NCBI GenBank assembly: GCA_001464385.1
Contig: LNFB01000261.1
Location: 29,708-93,707, forward strand
Direction: 5' to 3'
Source: Deltaproteobacteria bacterium Ga0077550
GTDB taxonomy: Bacteria > Myxococcota_A > Polyangia > Nannocystales > Nannocystaceae
Length of the DNA: 64,000 nt
The notes beneath the pieces are model-generated. The model was not told the origin of the DNA and did no database searches. It saw only the letters and a list, made by a program, of their open reading frames with translations. Both the position numbers and the translations under genes were made by a program. Positions 35,238 through 44,178 of the stretch are shown piece by piece (the stretch's first letter is position 1; every line of letters begins with the position of its first letter).

Positions 35238-37217
35238 ATGCGCTGGTCCGAACGTCGTCTCCCGTTGGCGCTGCTCGCGTCGCTCGCCGCGTCGCCGCTG
35301 CTCGCCGCGTGCCCCGAGGAGGACGATCGCGGCCGCCCCGACGCGGGGCTCGAGGCGATCACGCTGGTCGCCGTGGCACCCGGTGCGATCGTCAACGGCA
35401 CGACCCTCGTGATCACCGGCGACGGCTTCCTCGACGCTTCGGTCGCGGACTCCCATCTGCAGCTGAGCGGGACCCTCGGTGGGGCGGCGGTCAGTGTCGA
35501 GCTGCCGGCGACCTTCGTCGATTTCGACGAGCTCCAGGTCACCGTCACCCCCGAGCTGCTCGCGCTGCTGCCGAGCCCCAGCGGGCAGTTCGTCGGCACC
35601 GCCCAGGTCGCCGTCGACTACCGACCGACCGGCGCCCGCGTGGCCTCGCCCCCCCTGGCGACCACGCTCGAGTTCGCCGAGTCCCTCGTGCCGATGCTCG
35701 GCGACGTCCAGATCGGCGGCGAGATCTACGTCAACGACCCGCTCCCGATCGAAGGCGACGGATTCCTGCTCGGGGGCGCCGAGGGCAGCACCTACGCGGT
35801 GGTGCAGGGGTGCTTCCAGGCCGCCGACGCCGACACCTGCGTGCCGGTCGGCCCCGTCGAGGTCCCGCTGGTGCCCGTCGATCCGCTCGATCGCACGCGG
35901 GCGACGTTCGCCTTCTCGCCGCGCATCGCCGGGATCCGCCCCGGCGATTTCGAGGGCATGGTGAGCCTCCGCAACGCGCACGCCACCGGCGTCGTCGTCG
36001 ACGGCCCGGATGCGGTGACCGTGAGCTACGCGATGATCCCCACCGAGATCATCGCGGCGGGCACGAGCACCGGCACCGGCGCGAGCCTCGGGCAGTACAT
36101 CGACATCGACGGGGGCGGCTTCCTGGGCGGCGACGACGGCCTCACGATCCTGCGGCTCGAGGGCACGTACACCCCCGACGGCTCGCCCGAGGGCGCCCCG
36201 GTGTCGCTCGAGCTCGTGCCCGAGTTCGTCGATGGGCGGCGCGTCCGCTACGTCATCAACGAGGACGACGGCCTGGGCGCTGCGATTGACGTCCGCCTCG
36301 ACTCGGGGATCTTCGACGGCACGATGACGCCGCTGGTCTCGTACGACGTCGACGAGGTCGAGGGCCCGGCGACCCCGCTGATGTTCGCGATCCTGCCGGT
36401 GCGCCAGGTCGTGTGGGTGAAGTTCCAGCCGTCGTACGTCGAGAGCCTGCGGGCGTTCGGCTTGCGCGGCCTCGACTCGATGATCCGCGAGCGCATCCTC
36501 GAGGTGCTGCGCCGCGACTACGAGACCATCAACATCGAGTTCCGCGAGGAGGAGCCGACCGACTTCGCGCTCTATGCCACGATCGAGATCGCCGGCCCCG
36601 ATCCGAACGGCCTGGGCCTGCTCGGCTACGACAACACCCCGGGCAAGGACATCAACAACGCGCGGCTGTTCGACCGCATCGGTGGCGTCAACGCGCTCAC
36701 GCAGGACGACGGCTTCCCCGGCTTCGGCGGGGTGTTCATCGAGTCGCTGTTCGCGTTCTCGACCCACCCGCCGACGGGCAAGGAGCAGGACAGCTCCGAT
36801 CCGCTGTTCGACGACATCTTCGACCCGTTCCGGCCCGACACCGGTGCGCCGTTCACCTCGGCGGATCTGACCATGGGCCAGGTGCCGAAGCTGACCTCGG
36901 GGGGCGGCTGCCCCACGGACGAGCGCCTGTACCAGGCGGCGTGCGCCGTCTGGGTGCTCGGCTCGATGATCGGGACCACCGTCAGCCACGAGAACGGCCA
37001 CTCGCTCGGGCTCGCCGATCCCCTCGGCACGCGATTCCACAACCTCGGCGACGCGCCCAACCGGCTCATGGACGCCGGTGGTGCGCGAACGCTCCCCGAG
37101 CGCGCGGAGCTGATGGGCGAGGGCCCGGCCGTGTTCTGTGACGACGAGTACTTCTACCTGCGCGAGATCCTACCGACGTCGGACCCCGACACGACCATCG
37201 AGCGACCGTACTGCTGA
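35238..37217 (+). CDS. Lipoprotein with IPT-like domains and zincin metalloprotease motif
   Basis: 659 aa. The lipobox is LLAAC (Cys25). The first ~350 residues form repeated beta domains resembling IPT/TIG modules (VAPGAIVNGTTLVITGDGFLD, GGEIYVNDPLPIEGDGFLLG, GQYIDIDGGGFLGG). A C-terminal domain carries HENGHSLGLADP (584-595), an HExxH motif with the extended HxxxxLxD form of zincins, in the context of VSHENGHSLGL. The protein ends with a Cys-containing tail (RPYC). A secreted, lipid-anchored Zn protease is the best reading. TAGCCT ends 10 nt before the ATG. It is divergent from the Ig/CC-WD gene, a possible substrate or partner. Confidence 0.78.
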   Translation: MRWSERRLPLALLASLAASPLLAACPEEDDRGRPDAGLEAITLVAVAPGAIVNGTTLVITGDGFLDASVADSHLQLSGTLGGAAVSVELPATFVDFDELQVTVTPELLALLPSPSGQFVGTAQVAVDYRPTGARVASPPLATTLEFAESLVPMLGDVQIGGEIYVNDPLPIEGDGFLLGGAEGSTYAVVQGCFQAADADTCVPVGPVEVPLVPVDPLDRTRATFAFSPRIAGIRPGDFEGMVSLRNAHATGVVVDGPDAVTVSYAMIPTEIIAAGTSTGTGASLGQYIDIDGGGFLGGDDGLTILRLEGTYTPDGSPEGAPVSLELVPEFVDGRRVRYVINEDDGLGAAIDVRLDSGIFDGTMTPLVSYDVDEVEGPATPLMFAILPVRQVVWVKFQPSYVESLRAFGLRGLDSMIRERILEVLRRDYETINIEFREEEPTDFALYATIEIAGPDPNGLGLLGYDNTPGKDINNARLFDRIGGVNALTQDDGFPGFGGVFIESLFAFSTHPPTGKEQDSSDPLFDDIFDPFRPDTGAPFTSADLTMGQVPKLTSGGGCPTDERLYQAACAVWVLGSMIGTTVSHENGHSLGLADPLGTRFHNLGDAPNRLMDAGGARTLPERAELMGEGPAVFCDDEYFYLREILPTSDPDTTIERPYC

Positions 37218-37252
37218 ACCGTCGGGCGGGCCTCGGGTATGCTCCGAGGTCG

Positions 37253-40200
37253 ATGACCGTGCGGCCAGTCCCAACGATCGCGCTCGCCCTTGGTCTCGCG
37301 TGCGGCCAGACGCCGGCGCCGGACCGGCCCGCGGCCAAGCCCCGCGAGTTCGAGGCGGATCAGAAGGCCCCCGCGGCGCCCGTGGCCCCGCCCGCCGCTG
37401 CGCCGGTGCCCGACCTCGCGGAGGCGACCCGCGGCCTCTCGCCCGCCCGCGCGGCCTTGGCGAGCACCGCGGCGCTCATCGTCGATCGCATCCGCACCCT
37501 CGAGGTCGAGCGCGACGTGACCTGCTGGACGAGCTTCCGCCAGCTCGACAACTTCATCGCCTCGAAGTCGTACAGCAACTTCGCCACGCTGACGAAGATC
37601 GTCGCCGGCAAGGCCCTCGCGCACGGGATCTGGGTCGCGGCCTCCGCCCGTGCGAGCGGCCCGGAGATCACGGCCGCGGACATCCGCGCGGTGTCCCAGG
37701 TCGACGCCAGCTTGCCGGTGGCCAAGCAGCCCGGGCTCGAGCAGCTCGCGGTCGACCTCGACGCGCAGCAGTTCAAGGACTACCGCACGACCAGCGAGCA
37801 CTGGCGCGTGCTGTCGTCGATCGCGAACGACGAGCTGCTGCTGCCGACGCCGCGGGTCAAGCCGCTGGCGGCCGAGGCCGCCGACGAGCTCGCGGTGGTC
37901 GCGACCAAGCTGTCGCTCGCGCTGCTCACCGAGTCGGGCGAGGTCGCGGCCGAGGCCCGCAGCCCGCTCATCGAGAGCGCCCACGTCAAGGTCGCGTTCA
38001 CCAATCTCAAGCAGAAGTTCGGGGTCCTCGACGTCGCGCCGGTCGAGGGCGGGGTCGACATCGAGGGGGTGCGGCCGACCCTCTTGGTGCTCACGCGGAT
38101 GCTCATCGACGCCAAGATCGAGGCGCTGCGCAAGTTCAACAAGGCCGGCGACGCGCTGGCGCCGGAGCTCAACAAGATCAGCAAGCTCACCGTCACCGAC
38201 GACGGCGCAGCGGCGCTGCGGGCCAAGCTCGTGCGCTTCGCCGAGTTCATCGCCGCGGGGCACGAACCCATGCGCGCCGACAACTACCTCGCCGACGGCA
38301 GCTTCGCCGACAAGACGCTCGCGGGCCGCGACTACATCGACGCGACGTACGTCGAGAACGCGACGATGCAGCTGTTCCCCTACGTCATCATGCCCAACGG
38401 CGACGTGCGGCTGCGGTTCGAGGCCCGCCCGGGCACCATCATCACCGGGGACATCGCGCCGCAGGACGTGCTCATCCTCGATCACCAGATGAACGCGGTG
38501 CGCGACACGGCGATCCACTGGTTGGTGCTACAGGACGTGTGGACCGCGAAGCCGTTCGCGATGGACCCGTTCGCGGGCGAGTACCTGTCGGAGCTGGTGT
38601 CGATCGTCGCGACGTTCTGGATGCGACGGGCGCAGACGATGGCCCGCGCTGCCGGGGCGACCACGCTCGACGGCAAGTTGTTCGAGTCGGTCGAGGACAA
38701 CCGCTTCACGATGGTGATGCCCGTCGACCACGAGCAGCGCACCGAGTGGACGCCGGCGCGGCAGAAGGCCAAGGAGAGGGCCCTGGCGCCCTATGGAGAG
38801 GCGCTGTTCGCCGACGTGAGCGCCGCGTGGGGCCTGCCCGGCGTCGTGTCGGCGACCGGCGACGCAGCGGCGCATGCCGGCGGTGCGCTGCCGGGCAAGG
38901 ACGTGGGGGCGCACTCGGGCGCGCAGGTGCCCGCGGGCAAGGACGTAGGGGCGCACTCGGGCGCGCAGGTGCCCGCGGGCCAGGACGTGGGGGCGCACTC
39001 GGGCGCGCAGGCCGGCGCCGCCGGCTTCGACATCCAGAAGGTGATGGGGGCAGGGACGGCGGTCGGCGACGTCGATGCCGACGGCGACGCCGACCTCTTC
39101 GTCGCCGGGGCGGGCCTGGGCCGGCTGTTCCTCAACCAGCAAGAGGGCGAGCGCCGCAGGTTCGTCGATGCGACCGAGGCGTGGGGAATCACGGCCGACA
39201 TGGTCGACAGCCACCACGCGATGTTCTTCGACCACGATGGGGACGGCGATCTCGACCTGCTGGTCGTGCGCGGGCGGACGCCGAGCCTGCTGTACGACAA
39301 CCAAGCCGGGAAGTTCGTCGACGTCGCCGCCGATCGGAGCCTCGTCACCGGCCCGGGCGCGCACGTGGCCTCGGCGTTCGACTACGACGCGGACGGCGAC
39401 CTCGATCTGTACGTCGGCTACTACGGGAGCGCGGCCTGCAACCGCGGGCAGTGCGAGGGCCGCAACCTCCCGTCCGTCGACGGTCGCAATGGCTCGCCCA
39501 ACCAGCTCTTCCGCAAGGACGGCGCGCGTTACACCGAGGTGGGTGCCGCTGCGGGCGTCGCCGACGAGGGGTGGACCCTGGCGTCCGGCACGTTCGACTA
39601 CGACCTCGACGGCGACGTGGATCTCTACCTGGCCAACGACTTCGGCGCCAATCCGCTGTTCCGCAACGAGGGCGACGGCACGTTCGTCGATGTCGCGCCG
39701 GCGTTGGGCGCCAACGATCGCGGCAGCGGGATGAACGTCAGCTTCGCGGATCTCGACGGCAATGGGGCGTTCGACGTCTTCGTCAGCAACATCGACATGT
39801 TCAGCAAGACGATCAAGATCGTCTTCCCGAAGGACGAGTCGACGGTGAACCTCACCGACAACATCCTGCGCTCGTTCCAGTACCTCTCGGGCAACAAGCT
39901 CTACCTCAACGTGGTCGACGACGCGGGCGCTCGGGCGTTCCTCCCCTCCGAGGGCACGTGGTTCGAGCCCGGCGATCGCGGCTGGGGCTGGGCCGGCATC
40001 TTCTTCGACTACGAGAACGACGGCGACGAAGACATCTACCTCGCGAACGGCTGGATCCCGGGCTCGCCGGCGAACGACCAGCGCAACCAGATGTTCGTGC
40101 AGGCCGATCAGACGTTCTACCTGACGCCCCAGGGCGCGCCCGAGGCGTTCCCCGGCAACTCGCGATCGGTGGTCGCGTTCGATGCCGACCTCGACGGCGA

Positions 40201-40534
40201 TCTCGACCTGGCCGTCAACAACTTCGGGCAGCCCCCACGGCTGCTCGAGAACGTCCAGGCGACGACGAACAGCGCCCTGCGGATCCGCCTGCGCGGCGCG
40301 GGTGAGAACACGCGGGCGGTCGGGGCCGTGCTCGAGGTCCGCACCCCGAAGCTCGTCCAGCGCCGGCAGATCACCGCGGGGCTCGGCTACCTCGGGCAGG
40401 ACGACGAGGTCGTGCACGTGGGGCTGGGTCGCAACAAGACCGCCGACATCGTCGTGCGCTGGCCCGATGGATCCCGTTCCGAACACCGTCGTCTCGGCGC
40501 GGGTGCGGTGCACGTCCTGACGCAGCCGGGTTGA
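37253..40534 (+). CDS. FG-GAP/VCBS repeat lipoprotein with C-terminal ASPIC/UnbV domain
   Basis: 1093 aa, exported (hydrophobic start IALALGLACG, possible lipidation at Cys17). Residues ~45-510 are an unassigned, mostly helical domain. Three copies of a 14-residue repeat follow (547-588). From about residue 595 there are calcium-binding FG-GAP/VCBS repeats (DVDADGDADLFVAGAG, DHDGDGDLDLLVVRG, DYDADGDLDLYVGYYG, DYDLDGDVDLYLANDFG, DADLDGDLDLAVNNFG). The last ~90 residues form an ASPIC/UnbV domain (ALRIRLRGAGENTRAVGAVLEV ... DIVVRWPDGS). It is probably a propeller-type surface protein. TATGCT ends 10 nt before the ATG. Confidence 0.85.
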   Translation: MTVRPVPTIALALGLACGQTPAPDRPAAKPREFEADQKAPAAPVAPPAAAPVPDLAEATRGLSPARAALASTAALIVDRIRTLEVERDVTCWTSFRQLDNFIASKSYSNFATLTKIVAGKALAHGIWVAASARASGPEITAADIRAVSQVDASLPVAKQPGLEQLAVDLDAQQFKDYRTTSEHWRVLSSIANDELLLPTPRVKPLAAEAADELAVVATKLSLALLTESGEVAAEARSPLIESAHVKVAFTNLKQKFGVLDVAPVEGGVDIEGVRPTLLVLTRMLIDAKIEALRKFNKAGDALAPELNKISKLTVTDDGAAALRAKLVRFAEFIAAGHEPMRADNYLADGSFADKTLAGRDYIDATYVENATMQLFPYVIMPNGDVRLRFEARPGTIITGDIAPQDVLILDHQMNAVRDTAIHWLVLQDVWTAKPFAMDPFAGEYLSELVSIVATFWMRRAQTMARAAGATTLDGKLFESVEDNRFTMVMPVDHEQRTEWTPARQKAKERALAPYGEALFADVSAAWGLPGVVSATGDAAAHAGGALPGKDVGAHSGAQVPAGKDVGAHSGAQVPAGQDVGAHSGAQAGAAGFDIQKVMGAGTAVGDVDADGDADLFVAGAGLGRLFLNQQEGERRRFVDATEAWGITADMVDSHHAMFFDHDGDGDLDLLVVRGRTPSLLYDNQAGKFVDVAADRSLVTGPGAHVASAFDYDADGDLDLYVGYYGSAACNRGQCEGRNLPSVDGRNGSPNQLFRKDGARYTEVGAAAGVADEGWTLASGTFDYDLDGDVDLYLANDFGANPLFRNEGDGTFVDVAPALGANDRGSGMNVSFADLDGNGAFDVFVSNIDMFSKTIKIVFPKDESTVNLTDNILRSFQYLSGNKLYLNVVDDAGARAFLPSEGTWFEPGDRGWGWAGIFFDYENDGDEDIYLANGWIPGSPANDQRNQMFVQADQTFYLTPQGAPEAFPGNSRSVVAFDADLDGDLDLAVNNFGQPPRLLENVQATTNSALRIRLRGAGENTRAVGAVLEVRTPKLVQRRQITAGLGYLGQDDEVVHVGLGRNKTADIVVRWPDGSRSEHRRLGAGAVHVLTQPG
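38894..39019 (+). repeat. Three 42-bp tandem repeats inside the FG-GAP gene
   Basis: Three in-frame 42-bp units (38894-38935, 38936-38977, 38978-39019) encode G[K/Q]DVGAHSGAQ[V/A][P/G]A. They differ at only a few bases, so they are recent duplications in the linker ahead of the propeller. Confidence 0.9.
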
Positions 40535-40541
40535 AGCCCGC

Positions 40542-40557
40542 GGCTCGAAATCGAGCC
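40542..40557. terminator. Short hairpin after the FG-GAP gene
   Basis: GGCTCGA-AA-TCGAGCC starts 8 nt after the stop at 40534. No T-tract follows, so its role as a terminator is uncertain. Confidence 0.35.
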
Positions 40558-40565
40558 AGGAAACC

Positions 40566-40589
40566 CCGTATGTGACGTCGCTCATACGG
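40566..40589. promoter_or_regulatory. Inverted repeat CCGTATG ... CATACGG
   Basis: 7-bp perfect arms separated by 10 nt that contain a further palindrome (GACGTC). It lies in the 206-nt gap before the A-B-B-A-A operon and about 75 nt upstream of the ECF-like element, so it could be a regulator site or part of the terminator region. Confidence 0.35.
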
Positions 40590-40661
40590 CTCGGCAAAAT
40601 TGCCAGAGGCCGTCAGATCGGCGATATTCGCGGTCGGGCAGGGGAGGTGGGGGGCGCGGGG

Positions 40662-40688
40662 GGAACTTTCTGCGCGCTCCGGTGAACC
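40662..40688 (+). promoter_or_regulatory. ECF-like promoter element of the A-B-B-A-A operon
   Basis: GGAACTT at 40662-40668 and CGGTGAACC at 40680-40688. The first base of each motif is offset by 18 nt, exactly as at 20958/20976 upstream of the paralogous A1 gene. The rest of the two intergenic regions is not alike. Confidence 0.5.
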
Positions 40689-40740
40689 GTGTAGGTACAG
40701 GTATCACTCAGAACCGGCCCCTTGGCCCACGGATTCATCC

Positions 40741-42663
40741 ATGCACCTTTCCAGCTCGAAGTGGACCGCCCTGCTCGCCGTTGCCCCGATGCTCGCCCTC
40801 GCCGGCTGCTCCGAGGAGGGCGACGAGGACGGCAACGACGTCGTCTGTGCCGGGGGCAAGTGCGACGCGCCGACGGACCCCAAGGACTTCGCCTGCAAGC
40901 AGGTCGTCGACGAGTCCGGTCGCGGCCGCCCCAATGTCCTGGCCGAGCTGCAGGACCCCGTCTCCGTGTTCGTGCTCCGCGGCGGGAGCGGCTGTCCGAC
41001 CTCGTACAAGGAGACGATGGCCAAGCTCCGCACCGAGGACAAGACCGGCTGTGACAGCGCCGCGGCCGGCCTGTCGACCCGGTTCGTCACCGAGAGCGGC
41101 CAGCTCGACGCCGGCAAGCTGCTGCAGAACTTCCGACTGGTCACCTCGCGGCGCTGCAACAACCGCCAGGAGTTCGAGCTGCTCTTCTCGCTGTTCGGCG
41201 TGCCGGCCTCGGGCAACCTGCCGGCCTCGGCCGAGGTGATCGCCTTCGACCCCGAGTCGAAGGAGTTCAACTACTACGAGATCTCCAGCGGTCAGTGGCA
41301 CTTCTTCGGCAGCTCGTCCGACTTCGTCGAGGGCCGCGGCGGTCGCTGTGGCATGTGCCACACCGGCGGCGGCCTGGTGATGAAGGAGCTCGACACCCCG
41401 TGGCTCCACTGGACCGGCCACTTCCAGACGCCGGGCACCAACAAGGTCATCGACGCCAACAAGAACGACCTCGGCAGCGAGAGCTCGGGCGCCAACATGG
41501 AGAGCCTGACCAACGCGGGCAACCGCGAGTGGACCAAGACCCGCGTCACCAACGCGCTGAACCCGGCTCGCAGCACCGTCGAGGCCCTGCTCAAGCCGCT
41601 GTTCTGCAGCGTCGAGGTCAACCTCGACAACGCCGCCGATTTCGACACCTCGGACGTGTCGAGCCTCCCCGCCGACTTCTTCGTCGACCCGAGCCTCAAG
41701 AGCTTCGGCTCGATCGGCATGAACAAGGACGTCTACACGGCGGCCCGCACCGCGGCTGGGGTGAACGTCCCCGGGCTCAACAAGCCCGACACCATCTTCA
41801 AGTTCCCGTTCATCGAGCGCAGCAAGTCCGACAAGATGTACGTCGACGAGCTGGTCTCGCGCGGCGTCATCGACGACGACTTCATGAAGGACGTCCTGAT
41901 GGTCGACTTCACGCGGCCGATCTTCTCTGACGCGCGCTGCGGCCTCCTCGAGTTCGCACCGACCTTCGAGCAGCTCACCGGCGGCAACGCGGGCGGCACG
42001 ACCGGCGAGGACCCGACCGCGGGCACGACCGGTGAGGACTCGAGCGGCACCAGCACGACGGGCGCCGACCCGACCGCCGGCGGCACGACCGGGGACGCGA
42101 CCGGGGGCGGCGGCGCGGCGGGCAACTGCTGCACGCCCGACAACACCCGCAAGGGCTGCGAGAACGACACGATCGAGATGTGCACCTGCGCCCTCGATGC
42201 CTTCTGCTGCGACAACAGCTGGGATTCGACCTGCGTCGAAGAGGCGACCAGCCAGTGCTCCGCGGTGTGCGGGGCGGGCGTCGTCGACGACGCCGACCTG
42301 GAGCTGTCGGCGGACCCCGAGGTCACCGCGGCCGTCACCGCCGCGGACATCCGCGCGGCGTTCATCGCCAACCTCGAGGCCGCCAAACCGGCCGCTGGCA
42401 CCGCGGCCGCGCAGCTGCTCGAGCACCTGAAGAACGTCGGCGACGGCTCGGCCCACGGCGCGCGCGTCGACGCCTTCCTGAAGGCCTGTGAGGACCGCGA
42501 CGAGCGGGCGCTCATGGACGACGCGTTCAAGATGCAGACCTGGCAGCGCAACAACGCCTTCTCCCTGCCGGTGTTCGAGTTCCCGGCCACGATGGCGCAG
42601 ACGAAGCTGAACGTGAGCAGCGCCGCCCACTGGGACGCCGCGAGCTGCACCGTCGTCGAGTGA
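40741..42663 (+). CDS. Family A haem-motif lipoprotein with inserted CC-WD domain (A2)
   Basis: 640 aa. The lipobox is LALAGC (Cys23). A C-x4-CD motif follows (CAGGKCD, Cys36 and Cys41). One haem-c motif CGMCH (203-207) is followed by MKELDTPWLHW. It is the closest relative of A1 along its length: CPTSYKETMAKLR, FELLFSLFGV, AEVIAFD..KEFNYYEI, TRPIFSDARCGLLEF and FEFPATMAQTKL. Between TRPIFSDARCGLLEF and the C-terminal helical part, which are contiguous in A1, it carries a Gly/Thr-rich linker (about 417-460) and a CC-WD domain (about 461-502). It is the first gene of an operon with B2, B3, A3 and A4. Exported; function unknown. Confidence 0.78.
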   Translation: MHLSSSKWTALLAVAPMLALAGCSEEGDEDGNDVVCAGGKCDAPTDPKDFACKQVVDESGRGRPNVLAELQDPVSVFVLRGGSGCPTSYKETMAKLRTEDKTGCDSAAAGLSTRFVTESGQLDAGKLLQNFRLVTSRRCNNRQEFELLFSLFGVPASGNLPASAEVIAFDPESKEFNYYEISSGQWHFFGSSSDFVEGRGGRCGMCHTGGGLVMKELDTPWLHWTGHFQTPGTNKVIDANKNDLGSESSGANMESLTNAGNREWTKTRVTNALNPARSTVEALLKPLFCSVEVNLDNAADFDTSDVSSLPADFFVDPSLKSFGSIGMNKDVYTAARTAAGVNVPGLNKPDTIFKFPFIERSKSDKMYVDELVSRGVIDDDFMKDVLMVDFTRPIFSDARCGLLEFAPTFEQLTGGNAGGTTGEDPTAGTTGEDSSGTSTTGADPTAGGTTGDATGGGGAAGNCCTPDNTRKGCENDTIEMCTCALDAFCCDNSWDSTCVEEATSQCSAVCGAGVVDDADLELSADPEVTAAVTAADIRAAFIANLEAAKPAAGTAAAQLLEHLKNVGDGSAHGARVDAFLKACEDRDERALMDDAFKMQTWQRNNAFSLPVFEFPATMAQTKLNVSSAAHWDAASCTVVE

Positions 42664-42688
42664 CCCCGACTCCCCTAGGACGTACACC

Positions 42689-44167
42689 ATGAACACCTCC
42701 AACCGCTTTCGATTCGCCGCTGCCCCCCTCGCGCTCGCGCTCGCCGGTCTGTTCACCGTCGCCTGTGGCGAGGACGCCGATGACGCCGGCTCCGACGACG
42801 GGTGCCCGGCGGGCAAGTGCGACACGCCGCAGGGCGAGGCCTCGATGGTCTGCCTGCAGCGCATGGCCGAGGTCATCAACTCGAGCAACCGCGGCTTCAC
42901 GCCGGACGTGATCCGCTGGCAGTGCGGCGACGTCACCGGCGTCACTGCGGACGGCAGCGGCAAGGACGATCGCGGCCAGGAGTACTGCGAGTACTTCGCG
43001 ATGGTGCAGCCGCCCGGCGCGGCCAAGGGCGTCGACCTCGGTCGCCCCCTCGATGGTCAGGGCAAGGTCACGCCGCTGGCGGTGTGTCTCCCCGGCGAGA
43101 CCGGCGGCGAGTGCCGCGTGACGCTCACCGACGAGCAGCAGGCCAAGCTCGAGGACAACCCGACCGACGTCGTCGGCAAGTGCGTGTTCACCTCGTGGCA
43201 CGCCGACGTCACCAAGCCGGTGCCGGTGTGCCCGAACGACAAGTGCCCGGCCGACGCCAACATCATGGGCTTGCCGTTCACGCGGACGAACTACAGCATG
43301 AAGGTCGGGTTCAACTCGAACGCGGCCGCGATCGACCTCATCGAGAAGTGCTTCCCGCTCGCGCCGGCCAACCGCGTCGCGGTCGACTGGACCAACCCCG
43401 ACGACCCCGCGCAGCAGGCCTACTACCGCGGTTGCATGGGCACCAACAAGCTGTTCGGCACCGAGTGGCGCCGCAGCGACCCGACGATCTGCGCGGCGAT
43501 CAACCGCATGGCCGAGTGCGGCTGTTCGGCGCCCGGCGTCACCAACGGCACCCAGCTCGCCCAGGCCGTCCTGCCGCCTGTCAAGTCCGCCGACCACCGC
43601 CGTGGCTTCCGCCTCGGCACGTGGGAGGACAGCCGCGGCCTGCCCAACGGCTGCCGCTATGCGAACACGGGCGAGACCGGCTACCTGGTCGAGTGCGACA
43701 TGACGGCCGCCGACCTCATGGGCAGCCTCAACGACCCCAAGGAGTTCTGCCGCGCGACGTACGGCCAGAACGTCGTGGTGCACGTCGACGTCCCCCGCGC
43801 CGCGATCACCTGCACGCCGCCGAACACGAAGGAGGCCGCGAATTGCGGCGCCATCCCGTGGAACATCGGCGACGAGAACGCAGAGGTCGACGGCGGCACG
43901 ACGGACGCGACCGACGGCGGCACGACGGACGCGACCGATGGCGGTACCACGGACGCGACGACGGGCGATGCGACGACCGGCGATGCGACCACCGGCGACG
44001 GCGGCGGCGACGTGGGCAACTGCTGCTCGGGTCACGAGGGCATGGGCTGCACGAACCCCGAGATCTCCATGTGCGTCTGCGCGATGGACGATTTCTGCTG
44101 CACCACGAAGTGGGACGACACCTGCGTCGGCGAGGTCGCCTCGTTCGGTTGCGGCACCTGCAACTGA
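42689..44167 (+). CDS. Family B Cys-rich lipoprotein with C-terminal CC-WD domain (B2)
   Basis: 492 aa. The signal peptide ends FTVAC and is followed by CPAGKCD. Residues ~50-395 match B1 closely (INSSNRGFTPDVIRW, DDRGQEYCEYFAMVQPPG, CVFTSWHADV, EWRRSDPTICAAINRMAECGC, GFRLGTWEDSRGLPNGCRY, NDPKEFCRATYGQNVVVHVDV, GAIPWNIGDEN). B1 stops there. B2 adds a GGTTDATD/TTGDA repeat linker and one CC-WD domain ending FGCGTC. It starts 25 nt after the A2 stop. Probably disulfide-rich and extracellular or periplasmic. Confidence 0.78.
   Translation: MNTSNRFRFAAAPLALALAGLFTVACGEDADDAGSDDGCPAGKCDTPQGEASMVCLQRMAEVINSSNRGFTPDVIRWQCGDVTGVTADGSGKDDRGQEYCEYFAMVQPPGAAKGVDLGRPLDGQGKVTPLAVCLPGETGGECRVTLTDEQQAKLEDNPTDVVGKCVFTSWHADVTKPVPVCPNDKCPADANIMGLPFTRTNYSMKVGFNSNAAAIDLIEKCFPLAPANRVAVDWTNPDDPAQQAYYRGCMGTNKLFGTEWRRSDPTICAAINRMAECGCSAPGVTNGTQLAQAVLPPVKSADHRRGFRLGTWEDSRGLPNGCRYANTGETGYLVECDMTAADLMGSLNDPKEFCRATYGQNVVVHVDVPRAAITCTPPNTKEAANCGAIPWNIGDENAEVDGGTTDATDGGTTDATDGGTTDATTGDATTGDATTGDGGGDVGNCCSGHEGMGCTNPEISMCVCAMDDFCCTTKWDDTCVGEVASFGCGTCN
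43892..44008 (+). repeat. Tandem repeat linker in B2
   Basis: About three 24-bp units (GGTTDATD) grade into three 15-bp units (TTGDA/TTGDG). This is a low-complexity Thr/Gly/Asp linker before the CC-WD domain. Confidence 0.8.
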
Positions 44168-44178
44168 AGCCCACCGTC

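Noticed and set aside
33148..35412. 754-codon plus-strand open frame
   Set aside because: It lies opposite the Ig/CC-WD lipoprotein, which has a signal peptide, recognisable domains and a promoter; high GC keeps the opposite strand open.
37138..40305. 1055-codon open frame over the FG-GAP gene
   Set aside because: Frame-shifted shadow, Arg/Gly-rich without domains; the FG-GAP and ASPIC/UnbV frame is clearly the coding one.
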